64,000 nucleotides of DNA from the NCBI GenBank assembly GCA_039566865.1, contig CM076944.1:8516501-8580500 (forward strand). The letters run 5' to 3'. Positions 1 to 13,500 of the stretch are shown here, one piece after another (within the stretch, counting starts at the first letter, position 1; every line of letters begins with the position of its first letter). The position numbers and the translations under genes were made by a program. The notes under the pieces were generated by a model. That model was not told where the DNA came from, made no database searches, and saw only the letters and a program-made list of their open reading frames with translations. The stretch comes from Aurelia coerulea (taxonomy: Eukaryota; Cnidaria; Scyphozoa; Semaeostomeae; Ulmaridae).

Positions 1-120
1 AATTAGATTTTTGACTAGAAACTTGGCTCTGGGCTTGGTGGTAGGGTATCTTACATTTGACCAAATCATCATAGCAAACATTCTTGTGCTGTGGATCGTT
101 TTTAATTTGTCAAACAGTAA

Positions 121-410
121 TTCATTGAGGACCATTCATATACATGTATGTTTATAAGAAACTAAGAATTTTTGCTTCTTTTTAGTCTTTCCAATGTTTA
201 GACATTACTCAAGTACCTTCTCAGTCATATGATACGGGGAACAAGTGAAAATAAAGTGAAAAGGTGCCAAAGATTTCCTTTATCAAATCAAATATTTGCT
301 TAAGTCATGTTTTCCCAGTACTAAGGTCTCTTAATTTTTTGGCGATCTAAGAGCTGAGTTTCTTATAAGCAGTCCCTTATGCAAAAAGAAGTGTTATTTT
401 TTTTTAGTTC
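121..410. repeat. Dispersed TTATAAGAAAC-type repeat, partial copy
   Basis: This stretch shares blocks with 16,625-16,970, 32,590-32,935 and (reversed) 32,930-33,290. Common blocks include TTATAAGAAACTAAG, CCAATGTTTAGACAT, CTCAAGTACCTT, CCCAGTACT and a TTAATTTTTTGG block. No coding capacity is seen. Other copies have ACACGT-TTTTTATAAGAAAC at an edge, which suggests a non-autonomous element; its superfamily is unknown. Confidence 0.6.
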
Positions 411-2350
411 AGAGAAGTACACTACTAGAAACCATTAAATCATAAACAAACAAAATCCTGACTTTAGTATGATTGGGGTTTCTGATGAACAGATTCTGTC
501 TTAAAATACTTTGCAGCATTTGCAGCTCGTAAACGATGGAAGAGTGTTTTTCAATTCGAACTGACATCTGATCATTTCTTGGAGCATTTCTCTTGTACTA
601 GAAGAGTCGTCTAAAATTTCTTACAACAAGATGACTGGAAACATCTGAATAGATAGATAAAACAAAACAAAGTTTGAACTGATGCAAAATTTTCAGGAAA
701 CATGTGCCAAACTAGCTGTGAAGGGCTCGTGGTAGCAGATTTCCGTCGAAATACTTAAATTTTCCCAAGAATAGAAGAGCTACAACAGAATATGCCCCAA
801 AGTCCTGAGAATCCCCTGTTCCAGAGATATTAGCTGCAAAATTTTCTGCATGAATTTGAATGAAGGCACCAGGTTGGTGAATTGATTGAGAGCAGGGTGG
901 GGGGGGGAGGGGGAGGGGCTCGCAAATATCTTTGACGGTTCGTATCTTTTCAGTTTTCTAATTAGATATAACCAAATGTACTGAAACCGTTTATTGCTAC
1001 TTGATAACCAAAGCTCTTCTGAAAAAGAATCTGAGTCTGCATTTTGCATTTTGCAGAATATTTGAATGTGTACGATAGTGATAAAAGCTTCAACGTAACT
1101 CAATCGAACCTCTCGTATAGCAATATCTCTGGATCCAGACTCTTTTGCAGAGTAGTTAACAGGTCTATTGCCGGTTTATTGGTCTAAACAATTATATTTG
1201 GTATTGGTACACGTTCTAAACGTCTTAAACATTTGTTCTACCAAAATTTGATTATGTATTTATGTATTCAGTCTTTTAACGTAAATTACAGGACTAAGCT
1301 AACAGCTTTTTTCAGCCTGGTTTACGAAGGAGCTGTTTATAGGAGCTGTTATGATTTTTCTTCAAAATAATCTGTTCCCTATTCCAAGGAACAAAATTGT
1401 TCCACCTCCCAAACACCAGTCAGAAATTGTTGAGGTCCCCCCCACGTGACTAGTTGTTTTCGCGCCGTTTTATGAAGATGTCAATTGCACTTTCGTCTCG
1501 TCATAAAATTGTTTTGAAGACAAGAATAGCAAGAGTTGGAAGTTGAGGCAATGAGGAGAAGGATTTTGTTATTAATTTATTGGATACTTGTTTGTTTGCA
1601 TACACTAAACAAATGGAGTGTGGATTGATAAGCATTTATGGGAACCTCGGTAAGTTTTGATTTGTATTCTTTGTAAAACAAACCACAAACTTTGTCTTCA
1701 TTCCTTGACCAAACTAGGCCAACGCGACCAAGGATTTTGGAAATCGATGACATGCTGTTCTTGAATGTCAAGTTTTATTCTTTATCTGCTCGATATTTGC
1801 TGTTTTCCAAGTATTTATCCTATGTTTATACTGTAAAAACGCTTGCATCAACTTCAAACCGGCATAATTTCATAAATATTTGGAATATCAGTAAAGTTCG
1901 CGAGGAAAATGTGCTCCTAGGCTTGCTGAATACGTGCGAGAAAAAATATTTTCAAAATTTTGTAACAAATTTTACACCGGGCTTTTTTAGAGGGAAGGGG
2001 TAAAAACCGGCCAAAAGGGGGCGTTTCCCGTCATGTGACCACATATTCTCCAACGGCATTGGCCTTCAAGGTGTGATAATTTTTAGGGTGTGTCTGGCCG
2101 TCAGCCAATCAAAGAAATGGAGCCTTTGCTTACCTGTCCTCATTCCAACACAAGAATACACCCTTCTGCAGGATTTCGGGAACTTCCCAAGAAAAGAAAG
2201 GATTTCTGTTAAAAGTTTTATGAGATTACTAGTGAAATGTCCCACTTTCAATGGCAAAGTTTAGTAGAATTGGTTAAACAAGGAAAAATAACAATTGTTT
2301 ACTAATTGGCTAAACATAGATTTCTACACTAATACACGAAGCCATAAACT
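411..2350. other. 3' flank of the BTB-TLDc gene; no gene seen
   Basis: The open frames here are short, overlap on both strands and resemble nothing I recognise. Positions about 950-1,186 look like a decayed copy of the AGACCTTTTAGCTATTCT inverted-repeat element found better preserved at 18,468 and 26,488. A purine-rich G run lies at 897-920. A minus-strand AATAAA at 1,576-1,581 is one possible polyadenylation signal for the gene ending at 2,351, but it is about 770 nt past the stop and is not convincing on its own. Confidence 0.4.
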
Positions 2351-2643
2351 CTACACTGCGTATACCTCAAGTTTCTTGATCAGGAAGCTCTGAGTTCCAG
2401 CCAAAAATGTATTCGTCGTTGGTACTGATGGTGGGTAGGTAAAAACACCCCAATTGGTAAAGCTGCATGCATTCATATTTGGAGAATCTTGGACCATTAC
2501 TGTGAAACTACTAACATTACATGCAGAAAAACTAGGGCCATAGCTAGTTGCATATATACCTCCATTACCGTTTGATGGCATCATGACAGGAGCATCCCAC
2601 TCTTTGCTTTTCAAACTGAACAGGAAGCTCTTCGCATCTTTAC
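2351..2643 (-). CDS. Coding exon 3: C-terminal half of TLDc domain
   Basis: The exon begins after the acceptor cttccag at 2,644-2,650 and ends at a TAG stop (2,351-2,353), giving 96 residues after the split Cys codon. It contains the typical TLDc stretch DAKSFLFSLKSK and ends in a hydrophobic/basic segment (FLIKKLEVYAV), as TLDc domains do. It reads on directly from the DNKGPTLVLI and GCIFGGSTSLSWGS blocks of exon 2, 9.1 kb away. The phase match and domain continuity are the main support for the join. Confidence 0.85.
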
Positions 2644-4486
2644 CTGGAAGTTGGTTTGAAAGAAAGAGCAAAATTGCAAATGAGCAAAGTAAATTTCTAG
2701 AATAGCCTAGACACCAACTATTTTGCTCTAGCTTAAGCTACAGTGCTATCTAGTTTAGGACCTTCCTTTTGCATGCCGCGCCCCCCCCACCCATCTTAAA
2801 GAAGCCCGACAAAAAACATTTAGTTTTACACATAAGCCCCCTGGGCATTTCTCATTTCAAGGATTTTTGGTACCATTTCCTTATTTTTCAACGATAATAT
2901 TGCAAAAACAACGGCTGGCAAAAACACCCAGTCCTCGGGACGAGAAGCTTCAGCTACATACAATTTAATCCATACGAAATCCTCTCTGTGCATAATTAAC
3001 TTCAATTAACGCCGTGAACTCTAAGATTTGTAACAACAGTGGCAATATGCCTTCGCTTGGTCAATCCCAAAAACATAAGATCCTTTTGGATGATTACAAA
3101 CCCGGGGGGGGGGGTACTCCCATTGTGGCCTGACAGGGGGGTCCAGTCAGGGTTAAAGAGGGCCAAAGCAAAAATTTTGAAATATACCCTCAAATGGTAG
3201 TACAGTTTTACAGTAACCCTCAAATGGTAGTTCCTGAATGTAAAATTGGGCCATTTGGTAGTATCTAGTAGTGAAATTTTTCTGCAGTTTTTTAAAGATT
3301 TTCTATTGTAAAAACTGATTGAACAAAGCAAGAAAACTTCAAAATTCATTGATGATCATTGCTGTGACGACCATATTGCCATGCGGAGGAGGCTACTGAG
3401 CTGAAATCTTGTAACTGGCCAGGAATCTTGGAATTACCCCAATTGGTAGTATGTGCTTGACAAATAGGGCCATTTGGTAGCCATTTCGTGAGACCCTCAA
3501 ACCGACTGGACCCCCCTGTTAGGCCATAATGAGAGTACCCCCCCGGGATTACAAAGTACGACCTGAGCTAAGCAAGCATAAGAAAACTGAATATTGATTT
3601 CTCCATAAGCCCAAATGATCATTGATGCTGCTACAGTCAGAGAGATGAGTGTTGCTGCTAAAGTTGCCTTCAATAGAAAATCAAGCGCCTTGTATAAGGA
3701 CAAGAATCGTTTGAAAGCAATATTTTGATCTTTATGTCAAACGAGGATGATATGCAAAAAATCAAAAGTCATTACCCCCAGTTTGCTTAGTTCGTGCATG
3801 AAACTATTGGTGCATCTGTCTCAACTTAGATGTCATGTGAGATTTACGATAACGCAAAATTGCTTATGCGGAACCCTGCAGAATGTTTCTATTCGCGGGC
3901 TTCTAATTTGAGGCAAGCAGTCACGAAGATAACCTCTGTGCAGAATCATATGCATGGAGATCTTTTGGTTCAGTGTGACCACGTGCCTTCCCCCAGTCAA
4001 TGCGCCATTGTTTTGTTTGCTGTAATTCTGCACCTTTCCTCTCAACTTCACCTGCGACGTTTGCATCTGTAGCTGTGTAGGAGGGGGGTCCTTCTACCTT
4101 CGGTGATGCTGCGAATGCTAGCCTCTGTGCAGGCCGCCGGTTACATCATCATCTAAACTTGACTTATTTGCATAATGAATACTATCAATACGTGGCTAAT
4201 GATGCGTTCGTTCTAGAAAACGATTGTTTCAACATAATTAAGCTGCTAATGAAGTCAAGAACGTGCCAATTCTGGGTAAATTTGTTGTTGTGCCAGGGTA
4301 AACATCGTGGTGATTTATCCATCTTATGGTGTCAAATCTGTCTAACATGAAATAAGCCGACGTCAAATGTTGCTATAGGATCGCGGGAAACTTCTGTCTT
4401 GTATGCGCTTTCTGTGCGCTTTCTTTATTTCAGTGCCAATTAGCAGAGATAAAACGTTAATCAATTGCTTTAACGAGCGTGACGGA

Positions 4487-4525
<39 letters not shown>

Positions 4526-7500
4526 ACTGACCTGGAGCCCCCTCTTAGATTACAAAGTACTTTGTAATCAAAAAGGAAAAACTGGTATAACTAATGAAGC
4601 AAGTGACGGATAAATACATTACTTAGTAGTCTTAGCAAGTTTGACATGCTGAAAAAATATGGAACATAGAGCCATTCTAAAACATAAGATCCTTTTGGAT
4701 GATTACAAAGTCCGTCCTGAGCTAAGCAAGCATAAGAAAATCTGAATATTGATTTCTTCATAACCCCAAATGATCGTTGTGATGCTGTTTTTAGCAACAG
4801 TCAGAGAGATGAGTGTTGCTACTAAAGTCGCCTTCAATAGGGTAGGGTGGGGTAACGTGGGTCGAAAATGAGCAAAATCTCAAAATAGGTAGCTGGTAAA
4901 ACGAGACTAAAATGCAAAACATTTCAAAAGTTTCGTTTAATTGACATTCAGTGCTTCTTCTTTCTTGGGAAAAAATCTCAGCTCTGACAAAGGCAGTTAA
5001 TTATTTAAAAAAAATTTTCTCTTTTGGCAACTAAAATAGGCCCACTTTTTCCAACGAGCAGGAAAAGTGGGTCTATTTTCAAAACTTGTACAATATCGGA
5101 ATACGAAAGGCTAAATGATTAAAAAATTAATGGACTTACATTTTCCAACTGTTCTCTATTCAATAAAGTCACAGTTTTTTCCTTTTATCGCAAGCAATCC
5201 CGTTTCCGCGACGAAAATAAAACTACGGTCATTATGCTGTGATCCACCATCGCTGCGACTTGCAAGTCAGTGATCGAATTTGATAATAACAGTCAAATAA
5301 AGATGTTTGCAGTATGTTTACTTCAATTTACTGGTTACAAGACAGCACTGCGGTAATAGGAAGCCCATTTTCGCATTTTAGACAGAAAACAACGTGGCAA
5401 GATGAACATAAGTGCGAAAATTTTAGGCAATTCAAGGCTTCGTTGAATTTGAATTATGGCTGAATTCTCAGTAGGCCCTCACTACCCCACCTGGTAAAAA
5501 ACTAAAAATAAAAAGAACAATCGCGTCAATGACTTCGAAATAAACGTTATTTCATTTGTGAACGACCAAACTCTCACCTCGTGGTCATTAAATTGGCCAG
5601 AAAAGCAAGACAACAGTGGCAGGAGAAAGTTTTCAAGGGCTTTGAAATTCTTGCACGCTAGGCCGTTCAGTAAAGTTATTTTAAATAACGAGTGGAGATA
5701 CATCTAAGAGGGATGTTTTATGTAAAAAGGTAGTTTATTATGCAGACATTAAAAGAAAAATAGCAAGCCTTTTTTCCATTTAACGAGGAAGGATATTTCT
5801 AGCGAAAAGCTCAGTAGACGCACTTTACCCCGTAGACCCATATTACCCCACCCTACCCTAGCAAATCAAGCGCCATGAATAACGACAAGAATCGCCCGAA
5901 AAGTGATATTTTGATCTTCATGTCAAACGAAGATGATACGCAACAAATAAAAATACATTACCCCCAGTTCGCTTGGTTCATACATGATGCATATGTCTCA
6001 AATTAGATGTCATGTGAGATTAACGATAACGCAAAATTACTTATGCAGGACTCTGCAGAACGTCTCTATTCGCGGACATCTAATTTGAGACAAGCAGTCA
6101 CGAAGATAACATCTGTGCAGAATCATATGCATGAAGATGTTTTGGTTCAGTGTGATCATGTGCCTTCCCCCAGTCAATGGCGCCATTGTTTGCTGGGATT
6201 CTGCACCTTTCCTCTCAACTTCACCTACGACGTTTGCATCTTTGCATCTGTAGCTGTGTAGGAGGGGGTCCTTCTACCTGATGGTGATGCTGCGAATGCT
6301 AGCCTCTGTGCAGGCCGCCTGTTACATCATCCTCTAAAGTTGACTTATTTGCATAATGAGTACTATTAACAAGTGGCTAATGGTGCGTTCGTTCTAGATA
6401 ACAATTGTTTTAACATAATTAAGCTGCTAATGAAGTCAAGAACGTGCCAATTCTGGTTAAATTTGTTGCTGTGCCAGGGTAAACATCATGGTAATTTATC
6501 CATCTTACGGTGTCAAATCTGTCTAACATGAAATATGCCGACGTCAAATTTTTCTATCGGATCGCGGGAAACTTCTGTCTTGTGTGCGCTTTATTGGCGC
6601 TTTCTTTATTTCAGTGCCAATTAGCAGCGGTAAAACGTTAATCAATTGCTTTAACGAGCGTGACGGACTTTCTTTCTTTCTTTCTTTCTTTCTTTCTGAC
6701 TTTCTGACTTTCTGACTGACCCGGAGCCCCCTCTTAGATTACAAAGTTGGACTTTGTAATAAAAAATGCCCCCAGATGCTATTTTTAGAAGGGGGCATTA
6801 GAGCCCAATCCCCAAAAATGAAAAACTTGTGTAACTAATGAAGCCAGCGGCGGCGCCAAAATTTTTGGGACCACGCCCTTTAGATCTTAGGGAAACGCCC
6901 TTTTTTGAATATAGATACGCTCTTTCCAGATAGAAAACGACGGATGAAATCATTGATATGCATGCGAGAAACTTTTATATAAGGCTTTTTATTGTATTAC
7001 AACTAGTATTACAAATAGTAAAACTTAAAATTAGTTATATGAGAATGTGTTTGAAATGTACATTTGATCTTGAACACAAGTGCCAAAGTATGTAGTCTAA
7101 GGAAGTTAGGTCAGCCTGCAAATTTGATAATGCTCAAAGGGGAACTTTTCTTGGCTTGATACTCTATTGAACTGGAGATATCCCACTCACTATTAATGAG
7201 CACCCACCACCAACTGCTCAAGTCGTTCTTCTCCCATTTTTGCGCGCAAGTATGTGTGCTGATCAACTTCACTTTGCTATGTGATCACAAACGACACAAA
7301 GAGATGTCAGAATGATGAGATCGTATTTAGCATTAGATGACTAAGAAAGCGAGAATAAAGACTAAACACAAACCTACCCCTACCTTAATATTTTTATGAC
7401 ATTTTTGGACGAATCTAAATTACAACATTCTCAAAAAAGTGGGGGGGGGGTATTTACCCCCCCATACCCTCCCGTGGCTCCGCCACTGAATGAAGCAAGT

Positions 7501-10500
7501 GACGGATAAATACATTACTTAGTAGTCTTAACAAGTTTGACATGCTGAAAAACATGGAATATAGAGACATTCTAAAAAATGCCCCCAGATGCTATTTTTA
7601 GATGGGGGCACTAGAGCCCAATCCCCAAAAATGAAAAACTTGTGTAACCAATGAAACAAGTGACGGATGAATACTTTGTAGTCTTAGCAAGTTTGATATG
7701 CTGAAAACATGGAATAAACTGGCAATCCTAAGAATGCCCCCAATTGCTATTTTTAGGCAGGGGGTATTAGAGCCCAATCCCCAAAGAAAATTAACGATGG
7801 TTAAAGATATTATTTGTTAGTCTCAGTAAGCTTGAGGCACTGAGAATCGTGGAATACATAGCCTGCGTGTAGACTCGACTATCCTCTACACTTTAGGATA
7901 GTCGAGTCTGCACGTAGGCTAGGAATACATGGCCATTTCTAAATTTACCTCAGAGCTTTATTCACACTGGGGCACTGGGCCATAATACCCCAAAGCGAAA
8001 GTTTGACACAACTATTGAAATATGCATTCTATTGTTATTCATAATTTGTTATTTGGAGGCAGAAATACTAAGTGCCATCCATTGAAATTGAAAGGTGACT
8101 GGGAAGATACTAGCATATTTTTCTTGATATCATAGTTACAGTGAGCGGCTTACGATAGGCTCGGCAGTCTCCATTATATTTGCACATAGCAGTACAAGCA
8201 AGCCCGGCCTTCGCACATTTGAACTGTAAACCACACCTTTCCTTACATGAGCATTTGATCAGTTCCTGGCAGGCCGCCGGTGCATAAGGAAGAGTAGTCC
8301 ATACTGGACACCATAAACTGTTCTGATCAAGCTTCATTCTTCATCAACTGGCATTGACTATTGGCCCTGAAAACGCAAAAGCGTTTGCATTGCTCAATGA
8401 ACTAAGTGGGTGTGAGAGTGTGTTACTATTTGCTGGCATTTGTAAGAAAACGGCATATGCAATCAAACGTTTCTTTGTCCTCTTATACGAAACGATCCAT
8501 AAATGCAACTAGGAAGGAATTTTTACTCATAAGCGCGGAGGCAGGTTGATGATATCCCTTCTGCAAGGGAAGCATAAACGCAACACATTAAATGCGTCAT
8601 CTACCAAGGAACTCATATTTGCGGGAAGTGTCTCGTCAAACGCCCAGAAATCCCGTGCCCTGATAAATGGGGATAGCAGCGTGATCAGAACAGTCCGCGA
8701 TCTCACGTATGGGCTATTCTTCTTGATGCATCGATGGCCTACCAGGAACTGATCAAATGCTCCTCCTATAAGTAAAGGTGTGGTGGACAGTGCAAATGTG
8801 TCAATGCTGGAATTGCGTGTACTACTGTGTGCAAATATAGTGGAGACTGCTGAGCTCATCGTAGGCCGCTCACTTTAGTTACACAATCAAGGAAAATATT
8901 TTACTATCTTATCAGTCACCTTTCTCTTTCAATGGATAGCACGTAGGATTATTTTTAAATGAACCAATGCGACTAACTTTTGGAGACTGCCATTGCATAA
9001 TGAATTTTGTATAACAAGATGCAGCATATTTCAATAGTTACGTGAAACTTTCGCTTTGGGGGAAACATGCACCAGTGCCATAGTGTAAATAAAGGATCGA
9101 GGAACATTTGGGATTGGCCGTATATCCATGATTCTCAGCGCGTCAACCTTGTTAAGACTGTAAGACTACCAAGTAACGTATATTTAGCTGTCACTCGTTC
9201 CATTAGATACACCAGCTTTTTATTTGGGGAATTGGGCTCTAGTGCTCCTGTCTAAAATTACTATTTTTATTACTATCATTATCACTTTATTTACAATGTT
9301 GTCATGAAAAGTATACGATAGCTATACATGTATGTACGAAAACATTTGCAAACACAGCTAATAGAAGCCACCTGGTTCAAATGACAAAGAATTGAATTGA
9401 TAAAACTATCATATAAAACATACATACGGTACAAAATTTCGGCAAAGTCTACACTGGCATTAGCACTCATTTCCTTTCCAGGCTTTGATTTTGGTCTTAA
9501 ACTCAGTCAGGCTGATTGACTGTCTATTCAAGACTGGAAGCTTATCCCACAACTATGGACTCCTATATCAAACAGTTTCTGGGCCATGCATGACTTATCT
9601 CACTTTGCGTAGACTAAAGTCACGATCATTTTCGAAGTGATGCTGTTAGGTTTGTGGAAAGAAAATTTCATTCATAAAAGGAGGTATGCAAAATTCACAA
9701 AATAATTTGGGGGCATTTTAAGAATGGCTCTATATTCCATGTTTTTCAGCATGTCAAACTTGCTAAGACTACAAAGTAATGTATTTATCCGGCACTTGTT
9801 TCATTAGTTACTCAAAATTCTCACTTCGGGGGATTGAGCTCTAGTGCCCCCGTCTAAAAACCGCATTTGGGGGCATTTTAGGAATGGCTCTATATTCCAT
9901 GTTTTTCAGCATGTCAAACTTGCTAAGACTACAAAGTAAAGTATTCAACCGTCACTTGTTTCATTAGTTACACCAGTTTTTCACTTTTGGGGATTGGGCC
10001 CTAGTGCCCCATCTAAAAATAGCATTTGGGGGCATTTTTTATAATGACTTTATATTCCATGTTGCCCGTTGTTGAGAGTGTTGCTAACGTTAGAGGCCAG
10101 GAGCCTCGAGCCCAGGAGCCAAGAGCGCTCAAAGCCCAGGAGCCAAAGAGCCTACGAGCCTAGAGCCCAGGAGTCTCGAGCCCCCTTGAGCCAAGGAGCC
10201 CAGGAGCGTAACACCCATAGAGACCAAAGGGCTCTAGGAGCCCAGAGGCAAGTTGCCTTTCCAGCCGGTCGGAATAAGCCATTACGAAAAGTAGGCCGAT
10301 TTTTTTCATTACATCCTCAGGACAGATTTGAACCAAGATAAACTAGAAATTAGGCAAGATTCTGAAATTAGGCAAGACTCTAACAGCGGAGAAAATGAAG
10401 GGGCGGGCGCAAGCAGCCCCCGGGCCGCCTAAATGGGCCTAAGCAGACAAAAATAAGAAACTTACTCTACAGCTTTCAACATGAAATTGTTTGTGTTTCT

Positions 10501-13500
10501 CATCCTATTGGAAATAACGGAATGAAAAACATGAGCATTCATGTTGAGAGCTGTGGGAAAGTTCCTTATTTTCGTCCGCTTAGGCCCATTTAGGCGGCCC
10601 GGGGGCTGCTTGCGCCCGCCCCTTCATTTTCTCCGCTGTTAGAGTAGGTAAGATCTTTCTACTTGGAAAATAGATGGGCTTTGATGGGAACAATCAAAGT
10701 CACGCGATTAAATCAAATTAAGGTTATGGTTCTTGTTGCTATGACAATAAGAGATTTAAGTTATGATCATTATGATTATGGGTATATCATGAATATAACA
10801 ATCAGACAAATAACAATCAGACAAATGACAAATTTCAAATTTTTCGTGTAAAGTTCAGTTGGATATGATTACATACATGTCTAAGCGTAATATTGACAAT
10901 ACCTGAGATTTATATCTGTTACAATTTTATTAGAAGCATTGAGATAGGGTTTAATGATTTTAGCTGTCTAGTCAATATAAATGTGATGGTAGAGGCAGAG
11001 ATGAGCTCTGCCTTACTGCAATGACTTACCTTTGCTGGAAAACGTGTTTTTCTCTTGGGATAAGTCTTCCCCATTAATATAAGAAATTTACTTTTATGGG
11101 TGGTGGATTCATGGTCAGTAATCAAGGTTTTCGTCTCTTGCATTTCTTGTGTTAAGCCAGGGATGCAACGCCTTTTACACCCATACAACCACATGCCAAT
11201 TGCCCATATGCCAATTGACACCTATTACACAGGGGGTCCAGTAATGTCAGTGAAGACTACTGTAGTTGGAAGTTCACATTGATCCTCACAAAGGAGCACA
11301 AAAACGGAGGTTTTTGAAAACGCTGTCAAAAGTGGATAATCCACAAAAAGGAGGCTTTTGAAAACGCTGGAGGTTTTCGAAAGCGCACTAGCCTGCGTGC
11401 AGGCGTTTCTTTTCATTGCGAGGGTTAGGCGAGGAAAGGTAAAGTCAGCACACAGGCTAAAGAACGCAATGGATCAAGGTCAATGCACAAAAAAGAAGGT
11501 TTTTGAAAACGCTGTCACATTTAACAACAAGTTTCACGAAACCGGACCGGAGAAATTTCAACATACAAAAACGGATATTTTTGGCTCCATATTAGTGATC
11601 AGGTGGATCAATGTGAAGGGACTAAAACGGATACTTTCCTCTCCATTTTTGTAAAAAACAGAGCACTGTGAACAGGTAGCTTGGATACATTGAAAACGGA
11701 TGATAAATAAAAACGGAGCAGTGTGAACGGGACCTGAGTTGCAGACTTGATCCAATCATACTTACACCAGCAACCAGAGCCCCATGATAGGCTTGTTGAT
11801 CCACCGAAGATACATCCATGCTCAGACTCAATCAGCACCAGCGTTGGGCCTTTATTGTCACAGTATTCATGAAACTTTGCTGCTGTCCATCCATCATCTT
11901 CAGCAGAGTATAACAGATTTGGATACTTCTTCATCTGCTTCTCTTCTAACCACTTAAGTAATTGCTGTTGATAATCAGGTTCATCACCAATGATCGAAGA
12001 TGCTTTGAAAGAGACTGAATCATCGATGAAGTGGATCAAACTTTGCAAGTTAAAGAACTTGGCATCTGATATAAGTCCTTCTATATCCTTGCAAATGACA
12101 TTCTTTGGTAAAGAGCCTTCTTTAAGGAATATCAACAGTTCTTTCATATGCTTGACTGGCACATCAAAGACATATGCTCCATCTACTCTCAAGACTTTCC
12201 TCCCATTTCCCACTAGCATCTTCGCAAAGAGACTTTCAGGATCCTGTCTTAGTGTCTCAATACTTGGAGTATAAATCTCGCCTCCTGCGTTTACCTTTAT
12301 AGATTTGTTGTTTACAATGATATCAATTAAACCTTGAAGATTGTAGAACTCTGCTTCCATGAGAAGATCATTGCCAAATTCTTCTATGGTATCCCCGGAA
12401 ATTTTTCCCATTCTAAGGTAATTCAACACATGCCTGAAGAGTGTTCCATCCCGATCGATGAAATATGCACCATCTTTTTGTTTCAGGGGCTCAAATCTTC
12501 TTGAGAACATTGCAGCCAACATGCAATCTGGTTCCTTTTGTAAGGTGGTGAGACTTGTTTCAAAGATTTGTCCACCGACGTTAAGCTTAATGACATCAGA
12601 GAAATGGACATCTTTCAATTTTTGTGCCATCTCTAGAAAATTTTCCTTTTTGTGATCCAAGAAAGCAAGATCTTCTTTTAGAGATGACTGTCCTTCCTCC
12701 AACCGAATCTTGGCTTCTTTGAAGGCTTCCGTGCATATCTTTGCATGATCTTCTATTCTCATCATTTCATCTTTCAGACTTCCACTGTTGTTCTCAGTAG
12801 TCAAACTCTCCTCTTGATCTGTTGCAACTTCAGGTGTCGAAAGCAGATCGGCGAGACCATTCAAACCATAATATCTTGCTTCAACAATGAGCTCTTCTGC
12901 ATTATCTTTCATACGCGATGAAACATTTTCAGTTCTCAAGTAGTTGAGTATTGATCTAAAGTTGAAATAAACATGTTACGATAAATAATTCGAACGCATT
13001 ATCCTAAAAATAGGGACATGGGAATTTAAGGAAAATACCAGGTGACCCAAAAAAAATTTCACAAGCTAGATCACGCCTAGCTTCCAGAAAGCAGATGTCC
13101 TGAACACAAATATCAAATATCAAACAGGTATCAAGATGAAGATGAAAGGCTTAGATATCTTGTGAAATGTTGCTTGCTCAGTTTTAGTTTAAGCTATAAA
13201 TACCCTTCGAAAAACCAGTTTCGAAACATGGAAATTGATTGGTTTGACGCCTTTCCTGTCCTTTTCCAGTTAATGTATGGAAGATGTTGAAAAAGCCAAA
13301 TTCCAAATTTGCTTAGGAGCACGAGATTGAAATAAGTAGCAGAAATCAGTTATTTCGCAAACACTAGATTCCCCCAGACGAACACCAGAGGAAAGGATGA
13401 CGATTATTTTACTTTAGATGAGAAACGTAGCATTCGACATTTTCTTTCAATCTGGTTTTCAGACAGTAATCATTGCTCAAAGTGACGATGCAGCATCTCA

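Larger units (their letters stand above)
3073..4569. repeat. 1.05-kb (uninterrupted) dispersed repeat, copy A
   Basis: It runs from ACATAAGATCCTTTTGG to a perfect 22-bp palindrome centred on AAAGTACTTT at 4,548-4,569. Sister copies lie at 4,682-6,760 (B), 25,989-27,382 (C) and, truncated, 51,678-51,789. Shared internal landmarks are CTGAGCTAAGCAAGCATAAG, AGAGAGATGAGTGTTGCT, TCGCGGGAAACTTCTGTCTT and a (TTTC)n run at 4,487-4,525. Short frames inside it recur in the other copies with unrelated changes, so I do not call them genes. A G-run element is inserted at 3,101-3,547. Confidence 0.8.
6762..10060. repeat. 3.3-kb imperfect inverted repeat built from tandem units
   Basis: The left arm has about four ~156-bp units (landmarks AATGCCCCCAGATGCTATTT, AGAGCCCAATCCCC, CAAGTTTGACATGCTG) between 6,762 and 7,960. 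The right arm has the reverse complements at about 9,205-9,260 and 9,700-10,060. Inside these lie further inverted blocks: 7,975-8,105 against 8,920-9,070, and 8,130-8,340 against 8,738-8,880. The centre is near 8,400-8,530. The arms have diverged visibly. It could be a large foldback transposon; no target duplication was found. Confidence 0.6.

Noticed and set aside
8527..8859. 110-codon minus-strand frame
   Set aside because: It overlaps the plus-strand Cys-rich remnant, which has recognisable structure; the minus frame has none.
10069..10341. 90-codon Arg/Glu/Ser-rich plus-strand frame
   Set aside because: It is only the GAGCC-type simple repeat.
11608..11765. Continuation of the exon 2 frame to 11,608
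   Set aside because: It follows a gtaagt donor, breaks TLDc homology and reads into a repeat.
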